From RBG-13-51-18 sp050014095 (lineage in GTDB: Bacteria; Chloroflexota; Dehalococcoidia; Dehalococcoidales; RBG-16-60-22): DNA of 64,000 nucleotides. This document shows positions 1 through 8,659 of the stretch, piece by piece; position 1 is the stretch's first letter; each line of letters begins with the position of its first letter. The stretch lies in assembly GCA_050014095.1 (NCBI GenBank), contig JBEKDZ010000002.1:186001-250000 (forward strand), given 5' to 3'. Under the pieces are notes generated by a model. The model was not told the origin of the DNA and did no database searches. It was given only the letters and a program-made list of their open reading frames with translations. Position numbers and translations under genes: made by a program.

Positions 1-668
1 TGGCGAAAGCACTAAATCGCGCGGAGCTGGACTATGTTCAGATTAGCCTGGAATCCCACCTGGCGGAAGTCCATGACAAAATGGTCGGCGTACCGGGCGC
101 CTGGCAAGAGACCCGTGATGGTATTGAAGCAGCTCTGAAAAATGATTTATCTATCGTCACCAATACCACACTGACGCAAGATAACCTCACGCTCTTCCCG
201 GATTTGATTAAATACGGCGCCGCCCTCGGCTTGAAGATGATGGCCTGCAATACCCTCATTTGCAGCGGACGCGGAACCTGCAGCAAGAAGGATTCTGGCA
301 TCTCTATGGAAGAGTTGAAGAGCGTCCTGTCTAAAGCTGTAGCGGTGGCTCAAGAGGTCGGCATTAAGCTGGAATGGTACACCCCCACCTGTTATAAGCA
401 GTTCAACCCACTGGATTTCGGTTTTGGTCCCAAGGCTTGTTCCGCCGCTCAATATAATATGACTATCGAGCCGGATGGCTCGGTTATACCCTGCCAGTCC
501 TGGTTCAAAGATAAACTGGGTAACATTCTCAAAAAACCGTGGTCGGATATCTGGAATCACCCGGTGGCAGTTGGTTTCCGTAATAAAACGTATTCAAAAA
601 ATAAGAAGGAATGCGTCGGATGCGAATATCTAGCTCAATGCTGTGGCGGCTGTCCCTTGGAATATTAA
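1..668 (+). CDS. Radical SAM/SPASM protein, 5' truncated by window edge
   Basis: Only the C-terminal part is present; the reading frame is open from base 3 to the TAA at 666-668, so the true start lies outside the window. The visible part begins in the radical SAM barrel (LDYVQISLESH, a typical late-strand motif) and ends in a SPASM-type auxiliary Fe-S domain: EPDGSVIPCQSW followed by a cysteine cluster ECVGCEYLAQCCGGCP. SPASM proteins usually modify peptides or proteins or mature enzymes, using auxiliary 4Fe-4S clusters. The radical SAM CxxxCxxC motif itself is not in the window. The end overlaps the next gene, which has an extraordinary Cys-Ala tail, so the two are probably translationally coupled. 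Family assignment is firm; the substrate is inference. Confidence 0.88.
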   Translation, partial: AKALNRAELDYVQISLESHLAEVHDKMVGVPGAWQETRDGIEAALKNDLSIVTNTTLTQDNLTLFPDLIKYGAALGLKMMACNTLICSGRGTCSKKDSGISMEELKSVLSKAVAVAQEVGIKLEWYTPTCYKQFNPLDFGFGPKACSAAQYNMTIEPDGSVIPCQSWFKDKLGNILKKPWSDIWNHPVAVGFRNKTYSKNKKECVGCEYLAQCCGGCPLEY

Positions 669-1756
669 TCCTGGTTTTTCTGCTTATGGCGGTCACGCCC
701 GTTTTTGCCGATACGGGTACTTACCGGATAACCGACTATACTGTTAGACTTGAGCCACAGAGCGATGGCCAGGTCAGGATTACCGTTACACAGCAATGGC
801 AGGTTACTGGCGGTGATATCCCCTGGGTAACCGTTGGCTTACCGAACAGCTATTTCTCGGTCGAAGACTATAGCGGCGCGGTTTCCAAGGTATCTCCGGC
901 TAATGATAGTAGCTTTTCCGGAGTTAGAATCGACCTTGATAAAGACTATACTGCCGGGCAGACCTTCGAAATTAACTTCACGGTCCTGCAACAGAACCTG
1001 CTGGAACGCTTGACCGAGGAAAAGAAATGGCGTATCAGCTATACCCCCGGCTGGTACGATAGAGCGGCTATCGACCATTTACGTATCGACATGGTGTCTC
1101 CCATCGACTACCAGTCATATTCTTTGTTGAGTCCGACGCCGACCACAGTAAACGGCAATGTCCTTACCTGGAAGCACCTTAACCTATCGCCAGGCGGCCG
1201 TTTCAACATTACCATGGAATCCTCCGACGGCGGTTTTTTGGCGGAAAGCGTGCCCGTTGGTACTTCTACCGGCGGGGGCTTGAGCTCGTCCTTTTATATC
1301 GCCATCGTAGTTGTTGTGGTGGTTGGTTTGCTCATCTTCTGGAGTATACGACAGAACCGAAAGGCAAGAGATGCCCGGATTAAAGAGCAAGCTCTCTCCA
1401 TTGAAGAGGAAATGGCTAAAGATAAAAATAAAAAAGCCGAAGTTGAAAAAGGCTTTGAAGAATACGTCGAGAAAAAAGACATCCGTCCGGATGAACAGGG
1501 TAGGTATTACGACCGTTCTTATGGCAACTATGTTACACCAGCTATCTGGTATGCGATTATCGCCACCCAGATGAATCAGCAACGATATAACGCTATACCC
1601 CGTTCGGGCTGTGTCTCGTCTTGTGCCTGCGCCTGTGTCTCCTGCGCCTGCGCCTGTGCTTGTGCGTGTGCCGGGGGTGGCGCCGCCGGCTGCTCCCGTA
1701 AAACCCTCCATCGCTGCCGTCAATGTCAACTTGCTTCTAACGTAAATAGAAATTAG
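620..1756 (+). CDS. Secreted/membrane protein with C-terminal Cys-Ala-rich tail
   Basis: About 378 aa. The N-terminus has a signal peptide or anchor (hydrophobic LGILILVFLLMAV, then VFADTG). An extracytoplasmic beta-rich domain of about 190 residues follows, then a strong transmembrane helix (about residues 225-245, IAIVVVVVVGLLIFW) and a charged cytoplasmic segment. The protein ends with a run of alternating Cys and Ala, CACACVSCACACACACAGGG, then AAGC. The ATG at 620 is preferred because the purine-rich AAGAAGGA lies 9 bases upstream; ATGs at 611 and 638 are alternatives. The gene overlaps the radical SAM/SPASM gene by 49 bases. The outer domain resembles DUF2207-like membrane proteins, but this is a weak impression. 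The tail is a plausible target for the upstream radical SAM enzyme or a metal-binding site; neither is proven. Confidence 0.8.
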   Translation: MRISSSMLWRLSLGILILVFLLMAVTPVFADTGTYRITDYTVRLEPQSDGQVRITVTQQWQVTGGDIPWVTVGLPNSYFSVEDYSGAVSKVSPANDSSFSGVRIDLDKDYTAGQTFEINFTVLQQNLLERLTEEKKWRISYTPGWYDRAAIDHLRIDMVSPIDYQSYSLLSPTPTTVNGNVLTWKHLNLSPGGRFNITMESSDGGFLAESVPVGTSTGGGLSSSFYIAIVVVVVVGLLIFWSIRQNRKARDARIKEQALSIEEEMAKDKNKKAEVEKGFEEYVEKKDIRPDEQGRYYDRSYGNYVTPAIWYAIIATQMNQQRYNAIPRSGCVSSCACACVSCACACACACAGGGAAGCSRKTLHRCRQCQLASNVNRN

Positions 1757-1770
1757 GAGACTCATCACTA

Positions 1771-2067
1771 ATGCCAGTAACAGATATCGTAACTTTTATC
1801 TTAATCGTCCTCGCCCTGGTGGCGGCGCTTTATCTTCTCCATCGGAGTGAGGTCAAGACCAAGAACAAATATAAGCTGGTCGCCTATAACCTTCTGGAAG
1901 AAAAAAACCCCGACCCGGAAAAGGTTAAAGAAACGATTAAATTCCTACATATTTACGGGGGACGTTTCCGTCGGGACCATGAGTTCGGGCAGCTCCAGAT
2001 ACTCTTGACCGATTTGCTGAATGAAACTGAAAATCCCGGCAAACCCGACCGACAGCTTAAGAAATAA
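1771..2067 (+). CDS. Small single-pass membrane protein, unknown function
   Basis: 98 aa. One N-terminal transmembrane helix (IVTFILIVLALVAALYLL) is followed by a basic, mostly helical cytoplasmic tail (KTKNKYKLVAYNLLEEKNPD). It starts 15 bases after the Cys-tail protein, so it is probably the third gene of that operon. Its 3' end overlaps the convergent rsmG gene by 11 bases. I do not recognise a family. Confidence 0.6.
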   Translation: MPVTDIVTFILIVLALVAALYLLHRSEVKTKNKYKLVAYNLLEEKNPDPEKVKETIKFLHIYGGRFRRDHEFGQLQILLTDLLNETENPGKPDRQLKK

Positions 2068-2782
2068 CCGGCCTCTTTTCCGGCATTCCGGGCCGGCGCG
2101 GGTATAAAGCAGGCGTGGACTTTACCTTATCGATGATTATCAGCCATCGATTATCATTAAGTTCCTTTAGCTTCACCAGCCTCACTTCCCGTAAACTCCC
2201 GCCCATCAGCGTGATGGCTTTCTCCGCCTGCTCAACCTCGCCTTTGATATCACCCTTTTTTTGCACAATGCTCTTGCCGCCGATATTGCAAAAAGGCAGC
2301 AGCAACTCCGCCAGCGCCGGTAGAGTCGCCACCGCCCGCGCTAAAACAACATCATACTTTTCTCTATGTTGCACATCATGGGCGGCTGTCTCGGCTCTTT
2401 CGGCAACGATTTCTACATTTTTTAAATCTAGTTTTTCTATCAGATGTTCCAGAAATTTCGTCTTCTTAATGGTAGCTTCCAGCAAGGTCAGCTTTATATC
2501 CAGAAAAACTATCTTTAGGGGTATGCCCGGCAGCCCAGCCCCCGTCCCCACATCAATCACTTTCAGATTTTCCCCGTTATTTTTAAAGTCGATTGCTTCC
2601 GCCACCGTCAGCGAATCGAGGAAATGCTTGATTTGTGCATCCTCGTAGTCGGTAATACTGGTGAGATTGATACGTTTATTCCACGCGATAAGCTCATGGT
2701 AATAAACCTCGAATTGCTCAATTTGTAAAGGAGTCAGGTTTATCCCTAGCTCCTCGGCGCTGGACTTCAGCTTTTCCATCAT
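2057..2782 (-). CDS. rsmG: 16S rRNA (guanine-527-N7) methyltransferase RsmG (GidB)
   Basis: 241 aa, the usual length. It methylates N7 of G527 in 16S rRNA with S-adenosylmethionine. The SAM-binding glycine motif VIDVGTGAGLPGIPLKI is visible around residue 75, and the N-terminal helical segment YYHELIAWNKRINLTSITD is characteristic of the family. The ATG at 2782 is preceded by a weak purine stretch. The gene stands alone on the minus strand, divergent from the rpsB operon. Confidence 0.95.
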   Translation of the reverse strand: MMEKLKSSAEELGINLTPLQIEQFEVYYHELIAWNKRINLTSITDYEDAQIKHFLDSLTVAEAIDFKNNGENLKVIDVGTGAGLPGIPLKIVFLDIKLTLLEATIKKTKFLEHLIEKLDLKNVEIVAERAETAAHDVQHREKYDVVLARAVATLPALAELLLPFCNIGGKSIVQKKGDIKGEVEQAEKAITLMGGSLREVRLVKLKELNDNRWLIIIDKVKSTPALYPRRPGMPEKRPVIS

Positions 2783-2866
2783 GCATATATTGTACCTATT
2801 AAATCATCGTTATGCCACACTGATAACTGAAAACTGTTAACCATTATTCTCTCTTAACATAAGCAT

Positions 2867-2896
2867 TTGCCCTTACCTACCTAGGTATGCTATACT
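2867..2896 (+). promoter_or_regulatory. Putative sigma-70 type promoter of the rpsB operon
   Basis: TTGCCC at 2867-2872 and TATACT at 2891-2896, 18 bases apart, about 60 bases before the rpsB start. Seen by eye only. Confidence 0.5.
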
Positions 2897-2955
2897 ATAT
2901 AAAGACTTGAATCTCCTGATTCTTGTGATTAATATACTATGGGAGGTTAACTAAA

Positions 2956-3762
2956 TTGCCAGATTCTGCAACTATCAAACAGCTCCTCGAAGCCGGAGCC
3001 CACTTCGGTCATCAGACGGGTCGTTGGCACCCGCGGATGAAAAGCTACATCTTCACCAAGCGTAACGGCATCCATATCATTGACCTGGAAAAGACGGCGG
3101 TTATGCTCGATAAAGCCTGTGCCTTCATCCGCGAAATTGTAGCCCAGGGAGAGACGATTCTCTTTGTCGGCACTAAAAAGCAGGCGCAGGAATCCATCGA
3201 GGAAGAAGCCAAGCGCTGCGGCATGTACTTTGTCAACCAGCGCTGGCTGGGCGGTATGCTCACCAACTTCGCTACTATACAGGCACGCGTCGACCAGCTA
3301 GTAAGATTGGAAGACCAAAATGCCAAAGGTGAACTCGGCAGACTTTCTAAGAAAGAAGCCGGTAAAATAACCGAGAAGATTGCCCATCTCAACAGACAGA
3401 TGGGCGGCTTTAAAGAGATGACTCGCCTACCGGGCGCCCTTTTCATCGTCGACCCCACTAAAGAAAAGATAGCCCTGGCTGAAGCCAAGCGTATGAGTAT
3501 ACCGGTCATTGCTATCGTTGATACCAACTGCAACCCGGATGAAATCGACCATCCTATCCCCGCTAATGACGATGCCATACGGGCTGTCAAGCTTATTTGC
3601 AGCAAAATTGCCGATGCGGTTATCGAAGGCAAGGCAGGTGTAGCTACCACCGTGCCTACCGAAGTTGTAGAGGCGAAAGCCGAGGCTGAAGCCGAAGCCG
3701 AAACTGCTACTACCGTTATGTCTGATCCTGAACCGCTTGTTTTTCCACCGGATGAGGATTAA
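2956..3762 (+). CDS. rpsB: 30S ribosomal protein S2
   Basis: 268 aa. Assembles late into the 30S subunit. Family motifs are clear: EAGAHFGHQTGRWHPRMKSY at the start, FVGTKKQAQ, and NQRWLGGMLTNF. The start codon is TTG at 2956, about 10 bases after GGGAGG; no ATG fits. The C-terminus has an unusual Glu/Ala repeat (VVEAKAEAEAEAETA) and an acidic end. First gene of the rpsB-tsf-pyrH-frr-uppS-cdsA operon. Confidence 0.97.
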   Translation: MPDSATIKQLLEAGAHFGHQTGRWHPRMKSYIFTKRNGIHIIDLEKTAVMLDKACAFIREIVAQGETILFVGTKKQAQESIEEEAKRCGMYFVNQRWLGGMLTNFATIQARVDQLVRLEDQNAKGELGRLSKKEAGKITEKIAHLNRQMGGFKEMTRLPGALFIVDPTKEKIALAEAKRMSIPVIAIVDTNCNPDEIDHPIPANDDAIRAVKLICSKIADAVIEGKAGVATTVPTEVVEAKAEAEAEAETATTVMSDPEPLVFPPDED

Positions 3763-3774
3763 GGAGGAATATTC

Positions 3775-4281
3775 TTGGAAATTACTACCGAGAAAATAAA
3801 ATCGCTTCGCAAAAAATCTGGCGCCGGCATTATGGATTGTCGCAGCGCGCTGATGGGCTGTGATGGCGATATCGATAAAGCACTGAAAATTCTAAAAGAA
3901 AAGGGCCTTCTCAAAGCCCAGAAAAAAGCCGAAAGAACCACCGGAGCCGGACTCGTCGAAGCCTATATCCATACCGCCGGCCGTATCGGGGCTTTAGTTG
4001 AGGTCAACTGCGAGACGGATTTCGTCGCCCGCACCGATGAATTCAAAGACCTGGCGCACTGCCTGGCGATGCAGGTGGCGGCGATGAATCCGCAATATAT
4101 ATCAGAAAAAAACATACCTAAAAAAGACAAAAAGGTTGTTGCGGCCGAAGCCTGTTTATTGCTCCAGCCTTATATCAAAGACCCAACCAAAACAATCACC
4201 GATATTATCACCGAGACTATCGCCAAAACCGGAGAAAACATTCGAGTAAGCCGATTTATCAGATACGAATTAGGCGGTTAG
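3775..4281 (+). CDS. tsf: Elongation factor Ts (short form)
   Basis: 168 aa. Guanine nucleotide exchange factor for EF-Tu. The N-terminal UBA-like domain (IKSLRKKSGAGIMDCRSAL) and the core motif VEVNCETDFVARTDEF are present. The protein is much shorter than the E. coli form of about 280 aa and has only one core subdomain, as in other short bacterial EF-Ts. The start is TTG at 3775 after AAGGAGG, 12 bases after rpsB. Confidence 0.96.
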   Translation: MEITTEKIKSLRKKSGAGIMDCRSALMGCDGDIDKALKILKEKGLLKAQKKAERTTGAGLVEAYIHTAGRIGALVEVNCETDFVARTDEFKDLAHCLAMQVAAMNPQYISEKNIPKKDKKVVAAEACLLLQPYIKDPTKTITDIITETIAKTGENIRVSRFIRYELGG

Positions 4282-4290
4282 ATATCGAAG

Positions 4291-5016
4291 ATGCCTGAAG
4301 CCAAGTATAAGAGGGTGCTACTCAAACTAAGCGGCGAGGCTTTACGCGGCAAAAGCAGTTACAGTATTGATAATCCCACTTTAAACAAAATTGCGCTTCA
4401 GATAAAAGAGGTTACGGCTTTAGGTGTCGGCGTCGCTATCGTCGTTGGCGGCGGCAACATCTGGCGAGGCACTCAAGCCGAAGCCGACGGCATGGACCGG
4501 GTTACAGCAGACTACGCCGGCATGCTCGCTACCGTAATCAATGCCCTCGCCCTGCAGGATGTTTTAGAAAAAAATGGTGTTATTACCAGAACACAATCCG
4601 CCCTGGATATCAAGCAAATAGCCGAACCCTATATCCGGCGAAAAGCCATCCACCACCTCGAAGAAGGCCGGGTAGTCATTTTTGCCGGCGGCACAGGTAA
4701 TCCCTACATGACCGCCGATACTGCCGGTGCCTTACGTGCTATTGAAATAAATGCCGAAGTCCTCCTGATGACGAAAAACGGCGTTGAAGGCATCTACACT
4801 GACGACCCTCGCCATAATCCCAAAGCCAAAAAAATAGATAAAATCTCCCACCTCGAAGCATTAAGTATGCGTCTTAAAGTTATGGATACAACGGCTTTAT
4901 CCCTCTGCCTGGATAATAAACTGCCCATCATCGTCTTTAACCCGGAGTCTAAGGATGGCATTATTAAAGCCGTTCTCGGCAAACCTATAGGTACTCTGGT
5001 GACAAGCGAGGGTTAG
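4291..5016 (+). CDS. pyrH: UMP kinase
   Basis: 241 aa. Phosphorylates UMP to UDP in pyrimidine nucleotide synthesis; a hexameric amino-acid-kinase-fold enzyme. Motifs: LLKLSGEALRG at the N-terminus, VVGGGNIWRG, and GTGNPYMTADTAGALRA. It lies 9 bases after tsf and 2 bases before frr. Confidence 0.97.
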   Translation: MPEAKYKRVLLKLSGEALRGKSSYSIDNPTLNKIALQIKEVTALGVGVAIVVGGGNIWRGTQAEADGMDRVTADYAGMLATVINALALQDVLEKNGVITRTQSALDIKQIAEPYIRRKAIHHLEEGRVVIFAGGTGNPYMTADTAGALRAIEINAEVLLMTKNGVEGIYTDDPRHNPKAKKIDKISHLEALSMRLKVMDTTALSLCLDNKLPIIVFNPESKDGIIKAVLGKPIGTLVTSEG

Positions 5017-5018
5017 AT

Positions 5019-5576
5019 ATGGTTAATGAAGTATTAAGAAGTATCGAAGAAAAGATGAAAAATTCGATAAAGACCTTCCGCTCTGACTTATCGACCATCC
5101 GCACAGGTCACGCATCTCCGGCACTTGTGGAGCATATACGCGTGGAGTACGCCGGTGTACCGATGCCGCTAAACCAGCTGGCAGGCATCTCCGCCCCGGA
5201 AGCCGGTCTGCTGGTCATCCAGCCCTGGGATAAAAACAGCCTGCGGGATATTGAAAAAGCCATTTCCAAATCGGAACTAGGTTTAAATCCTTCCAACGAT
5301 GGCAACATCATCCGGATAGCTATCCCTCCTTTGAGCGAAGAGCGCCGGCAGGAGCTAATCAAAGTTGTGCACCACCGAACCGAAGAGCGCCGTATTGTTA
5401 TCCGTAATCTGCGGCATGAGGCTTTGAATGAGCTCAAGAAAATGGAAAAAGATAAAGTGACATCCCAGGATGAACAAAAGCGCGCGCAAGACCAGCTTCA
5501 AAAGCTTACTGATTTCTACATCATGGAAGCAGAAAAGGCTAGTAAAAGTAAAGAGCAAGAGCTCATGGAAGTATAA
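5019..5576 (+). CDS. frr: Ribosome recycling factor
   Basis: 185 aa, the standard length. With EF-G it splits post-termination ribosomes. The family segments RTGHASPALVEHIRVEYAG, IQPWDKN and NIIRIAIPPLSEERR are intact. ATG at 5019 directly follows the pyrH stop, so translation is coupled. Confidence 0.97.
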   Translation: MVNEVLRSIEEKMKNSIKTFRSDLSTIRTGHASPALVEHIRVEYAGVPMPLNQLAGISAPEAGLLVIQPWDKNSLRDIEKAISKSELGLNPSNDGNIIRIAIPPLSEERRQELIKVVHHRTEERRIVIRNLRHEALNELKKMEKDKVTSQDEQKRAQDQLQKLTDFYIMEAEKASKSKEQELMEV

Positions 5577-5672
5577 TCCAGTTGATTTACATCTACGTGA
5601 GCTAAAAATCAAGCAGAGCTAGTATTCTATCAAAGATTATTAAAATTAGGCTTTTCTTTTACAGGGAGAATT

Positions 5673-6425
5673 TTGAAAGAAAATACCGCCGCTACTTCTT
5701 CAATACCACCTCTGCCCCGCCATTTAGCCTTTATCATGGATGGCAACGGTAGATGGGCCGAGCAGCGAGGGCTATCAAGACTTGACGGGCACCGGGCGGG
5801 CGTAAAGAACATACGCTCAATTATTAAGTATTTACATGCCAAGGAAATAAAATACGTAACGCTCTACGCCTTTTCTACCGAGAACTGGCGACGCCCCGAA
5901 GATGAAGTAAACGGTCTCTTTCATATCCTCGAAGAAATTATCTATAAAGAGTCCCAAGAGCTGCATAAAAACGGTGTCAGAATCCATCACATCGGCAGTA
6001 TGGAAGGACTATCTCCCAAGCTGCAGGAGTCCATCAAAGATGCCATGAAGCTTACTATGAATAATACCAGCATGAATCTCGGTATCGCGTTAAACTATGG
6101 CGGACGTTCGGAAATCCTGGATGCTATCCGAAAAATAATCGCCAAAGGTTTGCCGCCGGAAGAGCTGGACGAAGCCACGTTTAGAAAATACCTTTATGCG
6201 GCGGATTTCCCCGACGTCGATATGGTGATACGCACCGGCGGAGAGATGCGCATCAGCAATCTCCTGATATGGCAGACAGCCTATAGCGAGTACTACTTCA
6301 CGCCGGTTCTCTGGCCTGATTTTGATAAAGAGGAGCTGGAGAAAGCCTTGCTGGCTTATAGCCAACGAAAAAGACGCTTCGGCGGTCTACAGCCAAAAGT
6401 AGCATGCTCAAAAAAAGAGTTATAA
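5673..6425 (+). CDS. uppS: Isoprenyl (undecaprenyl) diphosphate synthase
   Basis: 250 aa. cis-Prenyltransferase that makes undecaprenyl diphosphate, the lipid carrier for cell-wall and glycan precursors. The catalytic motif FIMDGNGRWAEQRG, the segment ALNYGGRSEILDA, and the C-terminal RTGGEMRISNLLIWQ are present. The start is TTG at 5673 after AGGGAGAA. The 3' end overlaps cdsA by 22 bases. Confidence 0.95.
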   Translation: MKENTAATSSIPPLPRHLAFIMDGNGRWAEQRGLSRLDGHRAGVKNIRSIIKYLHAKEIKYVTLYAFSTENWRRPEDEVNGLFHILEEIIYKESQELHKNGVRIHHIGSMEGLSPKLQESIKDAMKLTMNNTSMNLGIALNYGGRSEILDAIRKIIAKGLPPEELDEATFRKYLYAADFPDVDMVIRTGGEMRISNLLIWQTAYSEYYFTPVLWPDFDKEELEKALLAYSQRKRRFGGLQPKVACSKKEL

Positions 6426-7231
6426 CCGCGCTTTGGGGCATCCCTCTTCTCGTTATCGCCGTGTGGTTTGACAAGCCATTGCCGTGGTTTATCATCCTGG
6501 CGGCCGTATATGGTATCCCCGCCGTCTTCGAGTTTTACCGGATGACGGGCGTCTCTAAAACAGTGCCGCTTGCCATTTTTGGCATGGTCTGGACTTTACT
6601 GTTCATCATTCGTCCCTACTTTCCGGATGAGATGCCGCTTCATCTGCTACTGGTATCGGCGGTAGCTCTTTCTTTAATAATGCTGGTCTTTCTGCCGAAG
6701 AAGGAAGGTCTCTTTTCCAACTGGGCGTGGATGTTAGGGGGAACGCTTTATATCGGCTGGCTGTTGAGCTATCTGGTAGGGCTAAGACTGGAGCCAGGGA
6801 CACCCTCTTTTCCCGATGCCGGCCGTGACTTTGTCTTGCTGGCATTATTCGCCACCTTCGGCTCGGATACGGCGGCGTACTTTATCGGTAAGTCTTTTGG
6901 TAAGCACAAGCTGGCGCCGCAGGTAAGTCCTGGCAAAACGTGGGAGGGGGCGGTAGCAGGGTTACTCGGTTCCGTCATTATCAGCCTGCTTTTTACACTG
7001 AACGCGCCGTGGCAGGTGCCTTTAAGCTGGTGGCAGGCTATTCTACTGGGCTTGGCAATAAGCATCTTCGGGCAGGCGGGGGATTTAGTCGAGTCGCTGT
7101 TGAAACGAAGCTGCAAGGTAAAGGACTCCGGCAGCTTAATGCCGGGGCACGGCGGCCTGCTCGACCGGATGGATAGTGTGGTGTTTGCCGGAGTGGTGGT
7201 GTACCTTTTCTATATATATGTGGTGGTATAG
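6404..7231 (+). CDS. cdsA: Phosphatidate cytidylyltransferase
   Basis: 275 aa with about eight membrane segments. Makes CDP-diacylglycerol from phosphatidate and CTP. The C-terminal CDS signature is complete: SLLKRSCKVKDSGSLMPGHG followed by GLLDRMD. Last gene of the operon; it overlaps uppS. Confidence 0.95.
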   Translation: MLKKRVITALWGIPLLVIAVWFDKPLPWFIILAAVYGIPAVFEFYRMTGVSKTVPLAIFGMVWTLLFIIRPYFPDEMPLHLLLVSAVALSLIMLVFLPKKEGLFSNWAWMLGGTLYIGWLLSYLVGLRLEPGTPSFPDAGRDFVLLALFATFGSDTAAYFIGKSFGKHKLAPQVSPGKTWEGAVAGLLGSVIISLLFTLNAPWQVPLSWWQAILLGLAISIFGQAGDLVESLLKRSCKVKDSGSLMPGHGGLLDRMDSVVFAGVVVYLFYIYVVV

Positions 7232-7240
7232 GGAGTGATG

Positions 7241-7370
7241 TAAAATCTCCCTTAATCCCTTCAGGGAGAACCTTCAGGGTGAACCCTCCTTTATAAGGAG
7301 GGAAACGGGTAAAGGGGAGGAAATAATTACTTCTCCCTTTATAAAAGGGAGATTGAGAGGGATTTTGTTA
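7241..7370. repeat. MITE-like dispersed repeat, copy 1
   Basis: An AT-flanked element with imperfect terminal inversion: TAAAATCTCCCTTA at the left and GAGAGGGATTTTGTTA at the right. It contains internal palindromes built on CTCCTTTATAAGGAGG and TCTCCCTTTATAAAAGGGAGA. Related copies are at 16979-17083 and 21823-21942. The 27-base block CCTTCAGGGAGAACC...GGTGAA at 7257-7284 occurs inverted near 10885-10915. Confidence 0.7.
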
Positions 7371-7431
7371 AACACCTTAATCTCACATGCTTGACACACT
7401 TCCCGTGTCATGATAAATAGTATGTCAATCG

Positions 7432-8172
7432 CTAGAAATTGATAAATTTGGTAGCAATGAAAACAACTATAAAACCGACGAGGCTAACACCGAAAGCTAC
7501 AGCTGGTGAAGTTTCATCATGAGCCTCTGGTAAAAGGTCACTAGCTCCCAGATAAAGAAATCCTCCGGCAAAGAACGGAAGCAGATAAACTAAATATTGG
7601 TCAAAAAAGGTTACAAAAAGGGACAGAGTAGCTCCCAGCACTGGAGCTATGGCATCTAATAACAACATTCTCATTGACGATTTAAGCGAATTACCAGAAT
7701 TTAGCATCACAGTAACAATGTTCATACCATCGGGAAAGTCATGAAAGATGACAGCCAGAGCTACTAGAATTCCTATCTGAAAATCGAAATGAAAGCCAAT
7801 CCCGATAGCGAAGCCATCGGTGAAACTGTGGAGAGCAAGTTCACTCGCGCCGTAAATGCCTCCTGTAGAATGGCGTACATATTTCCAGCCGTCACCCGAG
7901 CGGATTTTTTTTACCGATAACAGCCGTTCAAGCATGTAAAGGAAGACAAAACCCAGCCCTGTCATATACAGTACATCCTGTATCGGTGTACCTAGATTGT
8001 CAGCTAGTTTCAAGCTGGTAGGTATAAGTTGAAATAACGATACGGCGATTAAGACGCCGGCTGAAAAAGCGGCAATGATTCCAAATTTGTTTCTATTCCT
8101 GGCAGCGACATAGCCACCCAGTAAAGTAGCGAGAAAGGTTATAAAACTTAATATTATTGGATATGGACTCAT
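7432..8172 (-). CDS. ZIP family divalent metal transporter
   Basis: 246 aa with about eight transmembrane helices. ZIP proteins import zinc or other divalent metals. The two metal-site helices are clear: HSFTDGFAIGIGF (helix 4) and HDFPDGMN (helix 5). Length fits the ZupT/GufA branch. It stands alone, divergent from the trp leader. Which metal it carries cannot be told. Confidence 0.92.
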   Translation of the reverse strand: MSPYPIILSFITFLATLLGGYVAARNRNKFGIIAAFSAGVLIAVSLFQLIPTSLKLADNLGTPIQDVLYMTGLGFVFLYMLERLLSVKKIRSGDGWKYVRHSTGGIYGASELALHSFTDGFAIGIGFHFDFQIGILVALAVIFHDFPDGMNIVTVMLNSGNSLKSSMRMLLLDAIAPVLGATLSLFVTFFDQYLVYLLPFFAGGFLYLGASDLLPEAHDETSPAVAFGVSLVGFIVVFIATKFINF

Positions 8173-8296
8173 GTATTCTACTTTTTAACTTTTCCTGATT
8201 AAATAATAATATACTCAATCAACACATTATAGATATTAACATCGAAAGAGCCAGCGTGACAAATTGTGTTGATTAACGATTTATTTCGCGCTTCTC

Positions 8297-8325
8297 TTGA
8301 CAAACCTTTTATATCATGCTAATCT
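8297..8325 (+). promoter_or_regulatory. Putative promoter of the trp operon
   Basis: TTGACA at 8297-8302 and TAATCT at 8320-8325 with a 17-base spacer, just upstream of the T-box leader. Confidence 0.6.
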
Positions 8326-8344
8326 GGTTAGTATCTAAATTATG

Positions 8345-8655
8345 TAAAGGCTGTGAACAGGAGTAGTAAGCTCTAAAGCGGGGCTGAAGAGAGTCGGGTT
8401 AGGTGGGAGCCGACGCCAGCGCCGGGGCTGAATGGGCCTGGGAGCCGCAAGTTGAGGGGCCCCGATTTGCATCGGGGTCTGTAGACTTTGCCGCAGGGGC
8501 AGCGTTAAAACAGCCCGGGGTATCGTTTGAAAACTGTACCCGCAGAGATATTCCTCGACAAGTTCAGGACTTGTCCCGAGCGAAGCCGAGGGATAACGAG
8601 GGTGGCACCGCGGAACTATTAGCCTCCGCCCCTTTTGGGGACGGGGGCTTTTTTA
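8345..8655 (+). promoter_or_regulatory. tRNA-Trp T-box leader of the trp operon with terminator
   Basis: A T-box RNA senses uncharged tRNA and switches between terminator and antiterminator. The T-box sequence AGGGTGGCACCGCGG lies at 8599-8613. The specifier region reads GAA-TGG-GCCTGGGAG, giving the Trp codon TGG at 8433-8435. The T-box bulge is TGGC, which pairs with a GCCA tRNA end, fitting the G73 of bacterial tRNA-Trp. The terminator hairpin GCCTCCGCCCC/GGGGACGGGGGC with a T-run is at 8622-8654. Between stem I and the T-box lie extra palindromic segments, 8459-8482 and about 8551-8592, that look like dispersed repeats. The leader should raise trp expression when tryptophan is short. Confidence 0.93.
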
Positions 8656-8659
8656 TTTA

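Noticed and set aside
1184..1768. Minus-strand open frame opposite the Cys-tail protein
   Set aside because: Shadow frame caused by the repetitive Cys/Ala codons on the plus strand.
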